Part shown: positions 9,160 through 18,505 of the stretch, piece by piece
How positions within the stretch are numbered: the first letter of the stretch is position 1
How the letters are laid out: each line of letters opens with the position of its first letter
From: Deltaproteobacteria bacterium
Lineage (GTDB): Bacteria > Myxococcota_A > Polyangia > JACPQR01
Length of the DNA: 61,089 bases
NCBI GenBank assembly: GCA_016190375.1
Contig: JACPQR010000061.1
Coordinates: forward strand, 1-61,089
Reading direction: 5' to 3'
The notes under the pieces: generated by a model
What the model was told of the DNA's origin: nothing
What the model saw: the letters and a program-made list of their open reading frames with translations, nothing else
The model's database searches: none
Program-made: the position numbers and the translations under genes

Positions 9160-12100
9160 ATGTCCCTGCGCGCGCTGGCGGGCGTTGGCGTCTGGATGCT
9201 CCCGGCTGTGGCCGCGGCTCAGTTCGTCGATCACGAGGCGGGGGTGTTCGCTCCGATCGTCGAGGTGCACACGGATCAGATCGGAGGTGGCGCCGGCTTC
9301 GCCGATGTCGACGGCGACGGCTGGGACGACGTGCTCATCGCGCACAATGGTGGCGGTCTCTCCGTGTACCGGAACGGTGGGCCCCTGGAGGGGTTCTCGT
9401 TCACGGACGTGACCGCGCAGTCAGGTCTGCCGCAGCCTCCGCCGGAAGGAATCGTTGGCCTCGCGGCCGGCGATCTCGATGGCGACGGGCACGTCGACCT
9501 CGTCCTCCTGTCTCGCCGGGGCGCATTCCTGTACGCGGGCTCGGGTGACGGGACCTTCCGGGACGCGACACCGGCCGCGTTCCAGGGGCCGGCCATCAGG
9601 ACGGGGGGCGCCGCGATCGGCGATCTCGACCGCGACGGGTACGCGGACGTGTACGTGCTCGGGTACACGCTGGGACGACCCTTCCCCTTCCACGACTGCT
9701 CGCCGAACCAGCTCTACGTCAACCTCGGGGACCTCGCGATGCGGGAGGTCGGCGAGGCCGCGGGTGTGGCCGACGACGGCTGCGGGCTGTCCGCGCTCCT
9801 CTTCGACCAGGACGGCGACGGGGACCTCGACATCGGGGTGGCCAACGACTTCGGCGCGTTCGCCGGCCCCAACGCGCTGTATCGAAACGACGGGCTCGGC
9901 GCGGACGGTGACGTCGCGTTCACGTCGGTCGGAGCCGAGATCGGCTTCGCCGACCGGATGTACGGGATGGGGCTCGCGGCCGCCGACGTGAACGGTGACG
10001 AGCTCCCGGACGTGTTCGCCACGAACATCGGCCGGGCGGTCCTCCTGGTCAGCGATGGGACGGCGGGCTTCGTCGATCGCTCGGACGATCTGGGCGTTGC
10101 CGCGCCGTACTCGTTCGAGGGGTGGCGCATCGGGTGGGGGACGGCCTTCCTCGATGCCGCGAACGATGGATGGTCCGACCTGACGATGGTCGCCGGCCAG
10201 CTCGACGCCTCGCTGGCCGTGCGCGCCGGCCCGAGCCAGCCCAACGCCCTGTACCTGGATCTGGGTCGCCCCGGTTCGGGCGCGCGCCCCGACGTCGGCC
10301 TCGACCTCGGAGTCGGCGCCACCGACTCTGGACGGGGCCTCGCCGTGGGCGACTTCGATCGCGACGGCCGCGAGGACGTCCTGACCGCCGCTCTGGGTGG
10401 GGACGTGCACCTGTACCGCAACGTGACCGACGGGGCGCCCGGCGTGTCCCTGAGGCTCGAGGGAACCGCGTCCGGAGCCGACGCGATTGGCGCCAAGGTC
10501 ACGCTCGACTGCGGCGGCACGCGCCGAGTGCGATGGGTCGGGTCGAGCGGCAGCTTCATGTCCCGGAGCTCCACGCTCGTGACCCTGCCGCTCGGCGGAT
10601 GCGACGGAGCCTCGCCGGTGGCGACGATCAGGTGGCCGAGCGGCGCCGTCTCGCGAGTCGAGCTGGACGAGGCGGGTGGCGCGGTGGACCTCCGCGAGCC
10701 GGCGTGGCTCGTCCTGTCGCCCGAGTGGCTCCCGGCCGACGGTGTCTCGACGGCGATCGCCACCGTTCGGCCTCCGGCAGGGGACGGCACCGAGCTCGGT
10801 CCCGGACATGACGTGACCATCGCGGCCGAGGCGCTGTCCGTCTCCCCGGTCACGGACCACGGTGACGGCTCCTACTCGGCCGTCGTGACGGCTCCGGCGA
10901 GTCGGCGCGAGCCAGTCCGGATCGAGGTCGCGATCGACGGCGCGGCCGTGCCGCACCGGCCACGGCTCCGCTTCTTCGAGCGGGACCGCTCGGTTCTCGC
11001 CGTCGAACCGACCCACCGGCCGGGCGGAGAGGTGGCCGTCTGGCTGAGGCCGATGGACGAGGAGGGACGGGAGAGGGGAAGTGGGCTCGGCCCCTCGCTT
11101 CGCCTCGACGTTCGCAACGGCGTCGTCGTGTCGGGGCCGACCGACCTCGGCGACGGCACGTACGTCGCCTCTGTCCGGGCGTCGACTGGCGACGCCGTCG
11201 TCCGCGCCTTCCTCGGCGACGAGCAGGTCGGATCGGATCGGGCGTCCGCCTCGATGGCGCCGGTCGATCCGGACCGCACGGAGATCAGCGTCTTCCCCGG
11301 CTACGTCAGGTCCGAGGAGGCTGCCCAGACCGAGGCGATCATCACCGTCTACCCGCGCGACCCGAGGGGCGCGCTCACCGACTCGTTCGCCGATCTCGAG
11401 GTCGAGCTCCGCGGGCGGGGAGGCGAGCTCGTCGAGCCCATGGCCATCGACTTCGGGACGAGGTCGATCTCGATCCGGATCGGCGCGGCGCTCCTGCACG
11501 ACGCCGGACCGATCGAGCTGCGGCTCGACGGAATCGCCCTGGGCAAACGAGCCGAGGTCATCTACTGGGCAAACCGCGCCGAGCTCCTCGCTGTCGTCGA
11601 CCCGCAGTCGTCACTCATCGGGCCCTACCACCAGGTCGTCTACTCGGGCGGAGAGGACTTCGGCTGGATCGTCGCCGAGCTACGCGACTCCGACGGCGAC
11701 GTGGTCCCGCCGCCCGACGACTTCGAGGTCTTCTCGGGCGTCGGCGTCCCGTTCGACCTCGACGTGACTCACGAGGGCAGGCAGCTCGAGGCCAAGGTGC
11801 GAACGACGTACGGCGAGTACGTGGAGAACGTCGACGTCGGCTGGGACGGCCAGCGGACGGGGGTGGTGACCACGTTCGCCGTCCGCCCGCACGGACCGCG
11901 CGACCTCGCGAGGCTGTCCGTCGAGCTCTGCGCCTCGGTGCGGGAGCCGCGCGCAGACGGAGCCGCGACGGTCACCGCGACGATCCAACCGCGCGACGGT
12001 CGGACGGATCTGCTTGTCGGTCCCGACGTGCCGCTCGAGGTCTCCTTCGCGTCGACGGCGATCCCCGCGACCTACGCCGAGCCGGGCACTTACGTCGCGA

Positions 12101-12468
12101 CGGTCGGCCCGTTCGCCGAGCCCGCCGCCGGCATCCTCTCCGCACTGTTGCGGACGTCGGGCGCACGAGCCGAGGTGCCGCTCCGCTTCCTCGCCGACGG
12201 CGAGGACCCCACCACGCTCGAGGAACCCTACTGTGCGGTCGGGCGGGCGAGCGACAGCGCTCCGGACGGCGACGCGGGCGTGCAACAGGACGCAGGCGCT
12301 GACGGCGTGGATGGCGGCGCCGAGGGCGAAGGGCGGTGGCACGCCCTCGGCGGCTGCTCGACGGTCCCGGGGGGCGGGAGTGGAGGCCTGGTCGTGGCGA
12401 TCGCCGCCTGGTCGTTGGCTGCACGTAGAAAACGTGCCACTGGTCGAGAACCCGTTCAGCGCGGGTAG
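9160..12468 (+). CDS. Secreted FG-GAP/VCBS repeat protein with MYXO-CTERM-like tail
   Basis: The protein has 1102 residues from the ATG at 9160, which begins a clear signal peptide (MSLRALAG... cleaved after AAA). Residues about 30-430 hold FG-GAP/VCBS repeats with calcium-binding loops of the type DxDGDG (e.g. DVDGDGWDD, DLDGDGHVD, DQDGDGDLD), followed by an ASPIC/UnbV-like domain. Residues about 520-1030 contain several Ig-like, filamin/invasin-type modules, each with a DGTY-type strand. The C-terminus is an acidic linker, then GGCS, a Gly-rich turn, a hydrophobic helix and ARRKR. This matches a MYXO-CTERM sorting signal in which the Cys would be processed for surface display. A cell-surface adhesion role is inferred. 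Confidence 0.82.
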   Translation: MSLRALAGVGVWMLPAVAAAQFVDHEAGVFAPIVEVHTDQIGGGAGFADVDGDGWDDVLIAHNGGGLSVYRNGGPLEGFSFTDVTAQSGLPQPPPEGIVGLAAGDLDGDGHVDLVLLSRRGAFLYAGSGDGTFRDATPAAFQGPAIRTGGAAIGDLDRDGYADVYVLGYTLGRPFPFHDCSPNQLYVNLGDLAMREVGEAAGVADDGCGLSALLFDQDGDGDLDIGVANDFGAFAGPNALYRNDGLGADGDVAFTSVGAEIGFADRMYGMGLAAADVNGDELPDVFATNIGRAVLLVSDGTAGFVDRSDDLGVAAPYSFEGWRIGWGTAFLDAANDGWSDLTMVAGQLDASLAVRAGPSQPNALYLDLGRPGSGARPDVGLDLGVGATDSGRGLAVGDFDRDGREDVLTAALGGDVHLYRNVTDGAPGVSLRLEGTASGADAIGAKVTLDCGGTRRVRWVGSSGSFMSRSSTLVTLPLGGCDGASPVATIRWPSGAVSRVELDEAGGAVDLREPAWLVLSPEWLPADGVSTAIATVRPPAGDGTELGPGHDVTIAAEALSVSPVTDHGDGSYSAVVTAPASRREPVRIEVAIDGAAVPHRPRLRFFERDRSVLAVEPTHRPGGEVAVWLRPMDEEGRERGSGLGPSLRLDVRNGVVVSGPTDLGDGTYVASVRASTGDAVVRAFLGDEQVGSDRASASMAPVDPDRTEISVFPGYVRSEEAAQTEAIITVYPRDPRGALTDSFADLEVELRGRGGELVEPMAIDFGTRSISIRIGAALLHDAGPIELRLDGIALGKRAEVIYWANRAELLAVVDPQSSLIGPYHQVVYSGGEDFGWIVAELRDSDGDVVPPPDDFEVFSGVGVPFDLDVTHEGRQLEAKVRTTYGEYVENVDVGWDGQRTGVVTTFAVRPHGPRDLARLSVELCASVREPRADGAATVTATIQPRDGRTDLLVGPDVPLEVSFASTAIPATYAEPGTYVATVGPFAEPAAGILSALLRTSGARAEVPLRFLADGEDPTTLEEPYCAVGRASDSAPDGDAGVQQDAGADGVDGGAEGEGRWHALGGCSTVPGGGSGGLVVAIAAWSLAARRKRATGREPVQRG

Positions 12469-14216
12469 CCGTTGACGAAGAGCCCTCGTGCGCGGCCGCC
12501 GCGGGTCGTCGTGAAGCTGAGGACGAGGTCCGCGGCGGAGCGGCCCGGGGGCCTGGGCAGCGTTCGACGGACGACCGCTCCCTTGCGGGCGAGCTGCAGC
12601 GTCGAGCGGTGGGGACCCAGCTCGATCGCGACCTCGTACGGCAGCCCCGTCGCGTCGGGCGTGGTCGCGAAGACCAGGGTGAAGCCGTTCTGGCCGAGCG
12701 CGGTCTTCGGGAAGCGCGCGACGAGGGGCCGCGTCCGGGCGGCGGGGACGACCCAGAGCGCATGGGCTGCGTCGGTGCCCCGGATCTCTCTGTCGAGAGA
12801 AGGCACCCGGCCGGTGAGGTTGCCGAAGTCCCGAGACTCGGTTCCCACGCACTCGTAGGCCGCGTGCTGGCCATTCCAGAAGTCGCAAGGGGTGTCGCCG
12901 CGACGGACGACCATCTGCTCCGCGCGCTCATCCAGCGTAGGGCCGCGGGCGACGCCGGGGCGATGGCCTATCCGGGTCGCGAACGCACCGATGGCCATGG
13001 CGAGGGCCACCGCGCCCAGGACCAGCCACGGTCGCAAGCTCCGCCGCTCTCCGACGACCCGCGGCCCTGGCGGACGGAAGGCGAGCTGCGCCAGGGCGGC
13101 CAGGGGAAGGACGGCGAGGGCCACGAAGAGGACGTAGTAGCGCGAATGGAACACCTCGAACTTCGCCGTCGACAGGACGTTCAGCGCCATCGCCGCGAGC
13201 GCAACGGCCGCGAGACGGCGGTGGCGCCAGGCGAGGATCGGCACACCCAGGAGGGCGACGGCGACGATCGGATACCCGCGAACGAGCCCGTCTCCTCGGC
13301 TTCCGAAGACGCGCTCGAGACCGGTCAAGAGCGGAACGGTGTACAGGTCCGCGTGGTCGCCCAGCGCCTGCTGGCCGTTCTTGACGATGAGGACCCGCTG
13401 GTACGCGGTGATCCACGGAGCACCGAACATCCAGGTGTTCATTGCCGCGTAGCACGCGAGCGGAATCGCCAGGGTGGCCGAGAAACGGAGCGCGAGGCGC
13501 CAGCCGGGCCAGCGGAAGACGGCAAGGAGGACGACGGGCGGCAGGAGGACGACGTTGATGGGTCTCGCCCAGATCGCCATCCCCAGGCAGAGGCCGGCCG
13601 CGCCCCATCCGCCGCGGAGGATCAAGAGGAGCGCCGCGAGCGCGAAGCCGGCGTGGGTGAAGTCGGCGAGCAGGTGATACGCCGAGGGCAAGAACAGAGA
13701 GCCTCCGAACAGCATCAAGGTCGCCGCCGCCGCCGCCGGACCGTTGGCGACCTGCCGCGCCAGGAGGAACATGAGGATGACGACGGCGAGGATCGCGAGG
13801 TTGTTGTACAAGAGCGTCCCCGCCTCGCCGAAGGCCACCACCAGCGGCGCCATCAGCGCCGGCATCACGTACGAGTGCTTCGGGTAGTAGGTCCCCGTCC
13901 GCCCGCGCGAGATGTTGCTCCAGGCGATGCCGAGGTTCCGGTTCCACCCCAGCCGCTCCTCGAACCAGGACGTCGGGTGGATCCCACGCTGGTCCAGCGT
14001 GCCCCCGAGGAGCCCCTTCGTGATGTTCAGGTAGAAGCGGCCGTCGCCATCGAGCCAGGTGAACGGCTTGTACTTTCCATACACGGCCCCGGCGAGCAGC
14101 GCGGCCGCGACGAGGACGACGATCCTGCCGGACAGCGCCTCGAGCGACGCCTTCGGGATCAGCGCCCGAGAGGCGCGATCCTCCCTGCCGGGCTCTTCGG
14201 TTGCCTCTGGCGGCAC
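12456..14216 (-). CDS. Multi-spanning membrane protein, GT-C glycosyltransferase-like
   Basis: About 586 residues from the GTG at 14216. An in-frame ATG at 14318 would add 34 residues that do not look coding; neither start has a clear ribosome site. About ten transmembrane helices begin near residue 31. The first loop has an acidic motif (LDGDGRFYLN), as expected for a GT-C enzyme (PMT/ArnT-like) using a polyprenyl-phosphate sugar. The last 160 residues form a soluble domain with no family recognised. It would add sugars to lipids or proteins on the outer face of the inner membrane. It converges on the FG-GAP gene with a 13-nt overlap. Confidence 0.7.
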   Translation of the reverse strand: MPPEATEEPGREDRASRALIPKASLEALSGRIVVLVAAALLAGAVYGKYKPFTWLDGDGRFYLNITKGLLGGTLDQRGIHPTSWFEERLGWNRNLGIAWSNISRGRTGTYYPKHSYVMPALMAPLVVAFGEAGTLLYNNLAILAVVILMFLLARQVANGPAAAAATLMLFGGSLFLPSAYHLLADFTHAGFALAALLLILRGGWGAAGLCLGMAIWARPINVVLLPPVVLLAVFRWPGWRLALRFSATLAIPLACYAAMNTWMFGAPWITAYQRVLIVKNGQQALGDHADLYTVPLLTGLERVFGSRGDGLVRGYPIVAVALLGVPILAWRHRRLAAVALAAMALNVLSTAKFEVFHSRYYVLFVALAVLPLAALAQLAFRPPGPRVVGERRSLRPWLVLGAVALAMAIGAFATRIGHRPGVARGPTLDERAEQMVVRRGDTPCDFWNGQHAAYECVGTESRDFGNLTGRVPSLDREIRGTDAAHALWVVPAARTRPLVARFPKTALGQNGFTLVFATTPDATGLPYEVAIELGPHRSTLQLARKGAVVRRTLPRPPGRSAADLVLSFTTTRGGRARGLFVNGYPR

Positions 14217-14343
14217 GAGGGGGAATTCAGCACACTCGGGGGGCGTGGCACAGTGAAAAGACCGGGGCGGCGGCGCTGCCACCGGAATCGTCCGGGAGAA
14301 CCCCCGGGGTTCCCCCATGGCTGGGTCCGGTCGCGCGAGGTAC

Positions 14344-14371
14344 TTGACGCCGAGGCGGGTGCGAATATGCT
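14344..14371 (+). promoter_or_regulatory. Sigma70-like promoter of the vapBC pair, probably leaderless
   Basis: TTGACG (14344-14349) and TATGCT (14366-14371) are separated by 16 nt. The antitoxin ATG at 14380 lies 8 nt after the -10 box, so the transcript should begin at or near the start codon. No Shine-Dalgarno sequence is visible. The promoter match is directly visible; leaderless initiation is inferred. Confidence 0.55.
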
Positions 14372-14379
14372 TCTGCCAG

Positions 14380-14592
14380 ATGAGTCACACAATCACCATT
14401 CGTCTTAGCCCGGAGCTCGCGGCCTGGCTCGAAGCGGTGGCCGCGCGGAGCGGCGTTTCCCAGGGGAAGATCGTACGCGATCAGCTGGAGAAGGCACGCT
14501 CGGCCGCTGGCGCGCGGTCGTTCATGCGGCTGGCCGGCGCGGTCTCGGGCCCGCGTGGTCTTTCGACCCGCAAAGGCTTCTCGACGCGGTGA
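14380..14592 (+). CDS. vapB: VapB-type ribbon-helix-helix antitoxin
   Basis: The protein has 70 residues. The N-terminal beta-strand and helices (THTIRL-like start, then LAAWLEAVAARSGVS) match CopG/RHH antitoxins that bind operator DNA as dimers. The C-terminal LSTRKGFS segment is the usual toxin-binding tail of RHH partners of PIN toxins. The ATG at 14380 is preferred over the upstream in-frame ATG at 14317 because it gives the canonical RHH start and fits the promoter at 14344-14371. It overlaps the toxin start by 4 nt (GTGA). It should neutralise the toxin and repress its own promoter. Confidence 0.85.
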   Translation: MSHTITIRLSPELAAWLEAVAARSGVSQGKIVRDQLEKARSAAGARSFMRLAGAVSGPRGLSTRKGFSTR

Positions 14593-14999
14593 AGGGTATC
14601 GCGGACACCGGGTTCCTCGTCGCGTTCGCCAACTCCGGCGACCGCCACCACGAGTGGGCGGTGGGACTGGCCGAGCGCGTCACGGAGCCGCTCCTGACAT
14701 GTGAGGCCGTCCTCGCCGAGACGGCGTTCCACCTCCGAAGCGTCAGTCTCGTGCTGGCCATGCTCGAGGACGGCCTCGTGAAGCTCGACTTCTGCGCGGG
14801 CGATCATCAGGTCCAGCTTGCCGTGCTGGCTCGGCGCTATGCCGACCGCGACCCCGACCTGGCGGACCTGTGCCTCATCAGGATGAGCGAGCTCCACCCA
14901 CGCCACAGCATCCTCACGGTCGACCGGCAGGATTTCCGCGTCTACCGGAGGAACAAGCGCGAGATGATTCCCGTGATCTGCCCGCCCGAGGAGGATTAG
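14589..14999 (+). CDS. vapC: VapC-type PIN-domain toxin
   Basis: The PIN-domain ribonuclease has 136 residues. The acidic metal-binding residues are present: Asp6 in ADTG, Glu44 in LAETAF, Asp92 in DLADLCL and Asp111 in TVDRQDF. It starts at GTG, overlapping the antitoxin stop, so the pair is translated together. When free of antitoxin it is expected to cleave RNA (often tRNA) and stop growth. It converges on lon, 16 nt away. It appears intact. Confidence 0.87.
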   Translation: MKGIADTGFLVAFANSGDRHHEWAVGLAERVTEPLLTCEAVLAETAFHLRSVSLVLAMLEDGLVKLDFCAGDHQVQLAVLARRYADRDPDLADLCLIRMSELHPRHSILTVDRQDFRVYRRNKREMIPVICPPEED

Positions 15000-15015
15000 C
15001 GAGGGAAGGTCGGGG

Positions 15016-17439
15016 TCAGTTCGAGCTCGCCACGGCGGGAGCGGGCTTGCCCGATTCCACGGTGACGTCGTTCGAGGAGAGCGAGCCCGGGGGGTTCTCG
15101 AGGGCTGCTTCGAGGACCTGATCCATCTTGCCCACGAACACGAAGTCGAGGCTGTCGCGGATCTCGGCCGGGATCTCGTCCAGGTCGGGCTTGTTCCGCT
15201 CGGGGAGGATGACGCGCTTGATGCCTGCGCGGTGAGCGGCCAGGACCTTCTCCTTGACCCCGCCCACCTGCAGCACCCTGCCGCGCAGCGTGATCTCGCC
15301 GGTCATCGCGACGTCGTGCCTCACGTTCGTCCCCGTGAGGAGCGAGACGAGCGCCGTGAACATGGTCACCCCCGCCGAGGGACCGTCCTTGGGGATGCCG
15401 CCCGACGGGACGTGGATGTGGATGTCCTGCTTCTCGAGGAAGTCCTCCGGGATCTTGTACGCCGGGGCACGGGACCGCACGAAGGACAGGGCCGCCTGGG
15501 CGCTCTCCTTCATGACGTCGCCGAGCTGCCCCGTCAGCGCCAGCTTGCCCGCGCCGTGCATCCGGGTGGCCTCGATGAACAGGATGTCGCCGCCGAGGGC
15601 GGTCCACGCGAGGCCCGTCGCCACGCCCGGCTCCTCGGTCCGCTCCGCGATCTCGGACGTGAAGCGCGCCGGCCCGAGGTACTCCGCGAGATCCGCGTCG
15701 GCGACGGTGCGCGGCTCGGTGTGGCCCTCGGCCACCTTCACCGCGACTCCGCGGCAGCAGGTCGCGAGCTGCCGCTCGAGGTTCCGCACGCCCGCCTCGC
15801 GCGTGTAGATGTCGATCATGTCGTCGACGGCCTTGTCGTCGAACGTGATCTGCGCGGGCGTCAGACCGTGCTCGCGGACCTGCTTGGGGATGAGGTGCCC
15901 CCGCGCGATCGCCGCCTTCTCCCGCCGCGTGTAGCCGGCGATGTCGAGGACCTCCATGCGGTCCCGCAGGGGCGGCGGGATCGGGTCGGGGATGTTCGCG
16001 GTGGCGATGAACATCACGCTCGACAGGTCGAACGGGACCTCGATGTAGTGGTCCGAGAATGAGAAGTTCTGCTCGGGATCGAGGACCTCGAGCAGGGCCG
16101 CCGACGGATCTCCCCGGAAGTCGTGCCCGAGCTTGTCCACCTCGTCCAGCATGAAGACCGGGTTGTTGGTGCCCGCCTTCTTGAGCTGCTGGATGATCTG
16201 GCCCGGAAGCGCGCCGACGTACGTCCGTCGGTGACCACGGATCGCGGCCTCGTCGTGGACGCCGCCGAGGGAGATCCTGACGAACTTGCGTCCGAGCGCC
16301 CGGGCGATCGACCGGCCGAGCGACGTCTTGCCGACACCGGGAGGCCCGATGAGGCAGAGGATGGGGCCCTTCTTGTCCTGCTTGAGCTTGCGGACCGCCA
16401 GGTACTCGACGATGCGCTTCTTCACCTTCTCGAGGCCGTAGTGGTCCTCGTCCAGGATCTGGCGCACCGCGGCGATGTCCATCACGTCCGGGGACGAGAT
16501 CGACCAGGGAAGCTCGAGGATCCAGTCGAGGTAGGTACGCACCACCGTGTACTCGGCGCTGCCGACCTGCATGGACCGCAGCCGCCGGAGCTGCTTGCGC
16601 GCGACGTCGTTGGCCTCGGTGGGCAGGTTCGCCTTGGAGATGCGCTCCTCGAGACCGTCGAGATCCCCCGAGTCGCCGTCATCCTCGCCGAGCTCCTCCT
16701 TGATGGCCTTCATCTGCTGGCGCAGGACGTACTCGCGCTGGTTCTTGCCCATCTCCTCCTTGATCTGCGAGTTGATCTTCTCGCGCATCCGGAGGATCTC
16801 GAGCTGGCGCGACAGAAGCCTGAGGACGCGCCGCAGCCGCTCCTTGACGTCCACCGTCTCGAGGAGCTGCGCCTTGTCCTCGACCGGAGCGTCGAGGTTC
16901 GCGGCGACGAGATCAGCGAGGTGGCCCTGCTCCTGGATCGAGTCGATCAGCGCCCCGGCCTCGCGCGGCAGCTCGGGCATGAGCTGGATCACCTGCTTGG
17001 CGATGTCCTTCAGGCTCATCGCCAGCGCGTCGGACTCGACGTCCTCGACCTTGATCTCCTCGAGGCGGCGCACCTTGGCGCGCAGGTAGGGCGCCTGCTG
17101 GGTCACCTGGTCCAAGCGGATCCGGACCAGACCCTGCAGGATCAGCGAGTAGTTGCCGGACGAGTGCTTGAGGGCCTTGAGCACGCGCGCCGCAGCGCCG
17201 ACCGGATGAAGGTCCTCGAACCCAGGGTCGTCCACCGACGGGTCACGCTGGGCGAAGATGGCGATGACCTGCGACGGCTGGGCATCCAGATCCTCGACCA
17301 GGGCGAGCGACTTCTCGCGGCCGACGTCGAAAGGAGCGACGGCGCCCGGAAACAGCACGGCGTTCCGGATGGGAAGGACCGGAAGCTCGTCGGGGAACTG
17401 GACGTCGGCTTCGCTTGGCTTGTCAGGCGCGTCGAACAT
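15016..17439 (-). CDS. lon: ATP-dependent Lon protease
   Basis: The cytoplasmic AAA+ protease has 807 residues and degrades misfolded and regulatory proteins. Order of parts: N-terminal substrate-recognition domain (about 15-215), coiled-coil region (215-300), AAA+ module with Walker A GPPGVGKT at 365-372 and Walker B FMLDEVDK, and a C-terminal peptidase domain. The Ser-Lys dyad is visible: Ser688 in KDGPSAG and Lys731 in GGVKEK, equivalent to E. coli Ser679 and Lys722. Length is typical (E. coli 784). Myxobacteria often carry two lon genes; which one this is cannot be told here. Confidence 0.97.
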   Translation of the reverse strand: MFDAPDKPSEADVQFPDELPVLPIRNAVLFPGAVAPFDVGREKSLALVEDLDAQPSQVIAIFAQRDPSVDDPGFEDLHPVGAAARVLKALKHSSGNYSLILQGLVRIRLDQVTQQAPYLRAKVRRLEEIKVEDVESDALAMSLKDIAKQVIQLMPELPREAGALIDSIQEQGHLADLVAANLDAPVEDKAQLLETVDVKERLRRVLRLLSRQLEILRMREKINSQIKEEMGKNQREYVLRQQMKAIKEELGEDDGDSGDLDGLEERISKANLPTEANDVARKQLRRLRSMQVGSAEYTVVRTYLDWILELPWSISSPDVMDIAAVRQILDEDHYGLEKVKKRIVEYLAVRKLKQDKKGPILCLIGPPGVGKTSLGRSIARALGRKFVRISLGGVHDEAAIRGHRRTYVGALPGQIIQQLKKAGTNNPVFMLDEVDKLGHDFRGDPSAALLEVLDPEQNFSFSDHYIEVPFDLSSVMFIATANIPDPIPPPLRDRMEVLDIAGYTRREKAAIARGHLIPKQVREHGLTPAQITFDDKAVDDMIDIYTREAGVRNLERQLATCCRGVAVKVAEGHTEPRTVADADLAEYLGPARFTSEIAERTEEPGVATGLAWTALGGDILFIEATRMHGAGKLALTGQLGDVMKESAQAALSFVRSRAPAYKIPEDFLEKQDIHIHVPSGGIPKDGPSAGVTMFTALVSLLTGTNVRHDVAMTGEITLRGRVLQVGGVKEKVLAAHRAGIKRVILPERNKPDLDEIPAEIRDSLDFVFVGKMDQVLEAALENPPGSLSSNDVTVESGKPAPAVASSN

Positions 17440-17522
17440 GATCGCAGCATAGGCACAGGCGGAAAATGCCGCAAGGCTTGGGCATGATTTTTGTCCGCGG
17501 CGCGCGCCTCGGTCTCACGCTC

Positions 17523-17897
17523 CTAGCGCGCGGGAGACGTGAACCGCACCGTCCGGCGGACCGAGCTCCTGGCCGCGAGCTCCAGATCTGGAATCGCCCT
17601 CGCGCTGAGCCTGGATTCGGATCGCGAGGATCCGGACGAGGGGATCGCGTCGCACCGGACCACGGCCGAGTAGCGCCCCGCAGGCAGATGCAGGGTCTGT
17701 CCCGCCACCCCGCGGACCGCGACGTTCCCGGACACGTCGAGCACCTCGACCGCGCCAGCGGCCGGCCGACCGTCGAGCTCGATCGAGATCGTCAACGAGG
17801 CGGCCTCCGCCTGTGCCACGGCTTCCATCGCGAGCAGGCCCCCGACGAGGACACCGGCCGCCGCGCCGAGGAGCCATGAGGCGAGACGCTTGCTCAT
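17523..17897 (-). CDS. Small exported protein, function unknown
   Basis: The protein has 124 residues from the ATG at 17897. A hydrophobic segment (about 6-28) forms a signal peptide or anchor with AQA as possible cleavage site. The remainder has a short beta-rich stretch (ISIELDGRPAAG..., LHLPAGRYS) like the carboxypeptidase-regulatory or PEGA folds seen in myxobacterial surface proteins, then an Arg/Ser-rich tail. It lies 83 nt upstream of lon in the same direction. No function can be assigned. Low complexity at the end keeps confidence moderate. Confidence 0.55.
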   Translation of the reverse strand: MSKRLASWLLGAAAGVLVGGLLAMEAVAQAEAASLTISIELDGRPAAGAVEVLDVSGNVAVRGVAGQTLHLPAGRYSAVVRCDAIPSSGSSRSESRLSARAIPDLELAARSSVRRTVRFTSPAR

Positions 17898-17966
17898 GCG
17901 TCTTCGAGTATCGCCCAAACATCGGCCCCGTCAACGAGTGGCGGAAGTCGGGTACCATTGCCGGCA

Positions 17967-18464
17967 ATGACCACGAGGACTGGATTCGGCCTGGCGCTCC
18001 TCCTCGCAGCCTGTGCCTCGCGCTCGCCCCCGCCGGTCACACCGGAGCAGCGCCGCCAGTCGCAGAAGCAGCAGATCGCGCAGCTCGAGCGCAGGATCAC
18101 TCGCGAGGAACGGGCGCTCGGCATCCAGCGGCGGGCGGAGCCCGCGCCGCAGCCTGCGGCGCAGGCCGGCGAGGCCGCGACTCCGTCCCAGGCCGAGCCT
18201 CTGCCGTCGCTGGCGCCGGTTCCGCCCGCGGGCGAGCCGATGGACGGAGCGCCTCCTGGCGTGAGCTCGGCTCCAGAGGGTGTAGAGGCTCCCGCATGCG
18301 AGCGCTTCTGCCGCAGCGCGACGGCGATCTGCGACGCCTCGCGCCGCATCTGCGCGATCGCCGACGAGATGTCCGACGACTGGGCCCGCGGGCGCTGCCA
18401 GGTCGCTGGGCTCTCCTGCCAGAACGCCGAGCGCGAGACCGATTCGCGCTGCGGCGGATGCTGA
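17967..18464 (+). CDS. Lipoprotein with Cys-rich C-terminal domain
   Basis: The protein has 165 residues. The signal peptide with lipobox LLAAC (Cys16) marks a lipoprotein. Residues 25-55 form a short charged coiled coil (QSQKQQIAQLERRITREE), then comes a Pro/Ala-rich linker. The last 55 residues hold seven Cys (CERFCRSATAICDASRRICAI... to CGGC), probably disulfide-bonded in the periplasm or on the surface. Function unknown. It precedes the TPR operon by 41 nt on the same strand. Confidence 0.7.
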   Translation: MTTRTGFGLALLLAACASRSPPPVTPEQRRQSQKQQIAQLERRITREERALGIQRRAEPAPQPAAQAGEAATPSQAEPLPSLAPVPPAGEPMDGAPPGVSSAPEGVEAPACERFCRSATAICDASRRICAIADEMSDDWARGRCQVAGLSCQNAERETDSRCGGC

Positions 18465-18505
18465 GGCTTGACCGATTCCAGCGATTCCGCTGAACTCCAG
18501 TGGTC

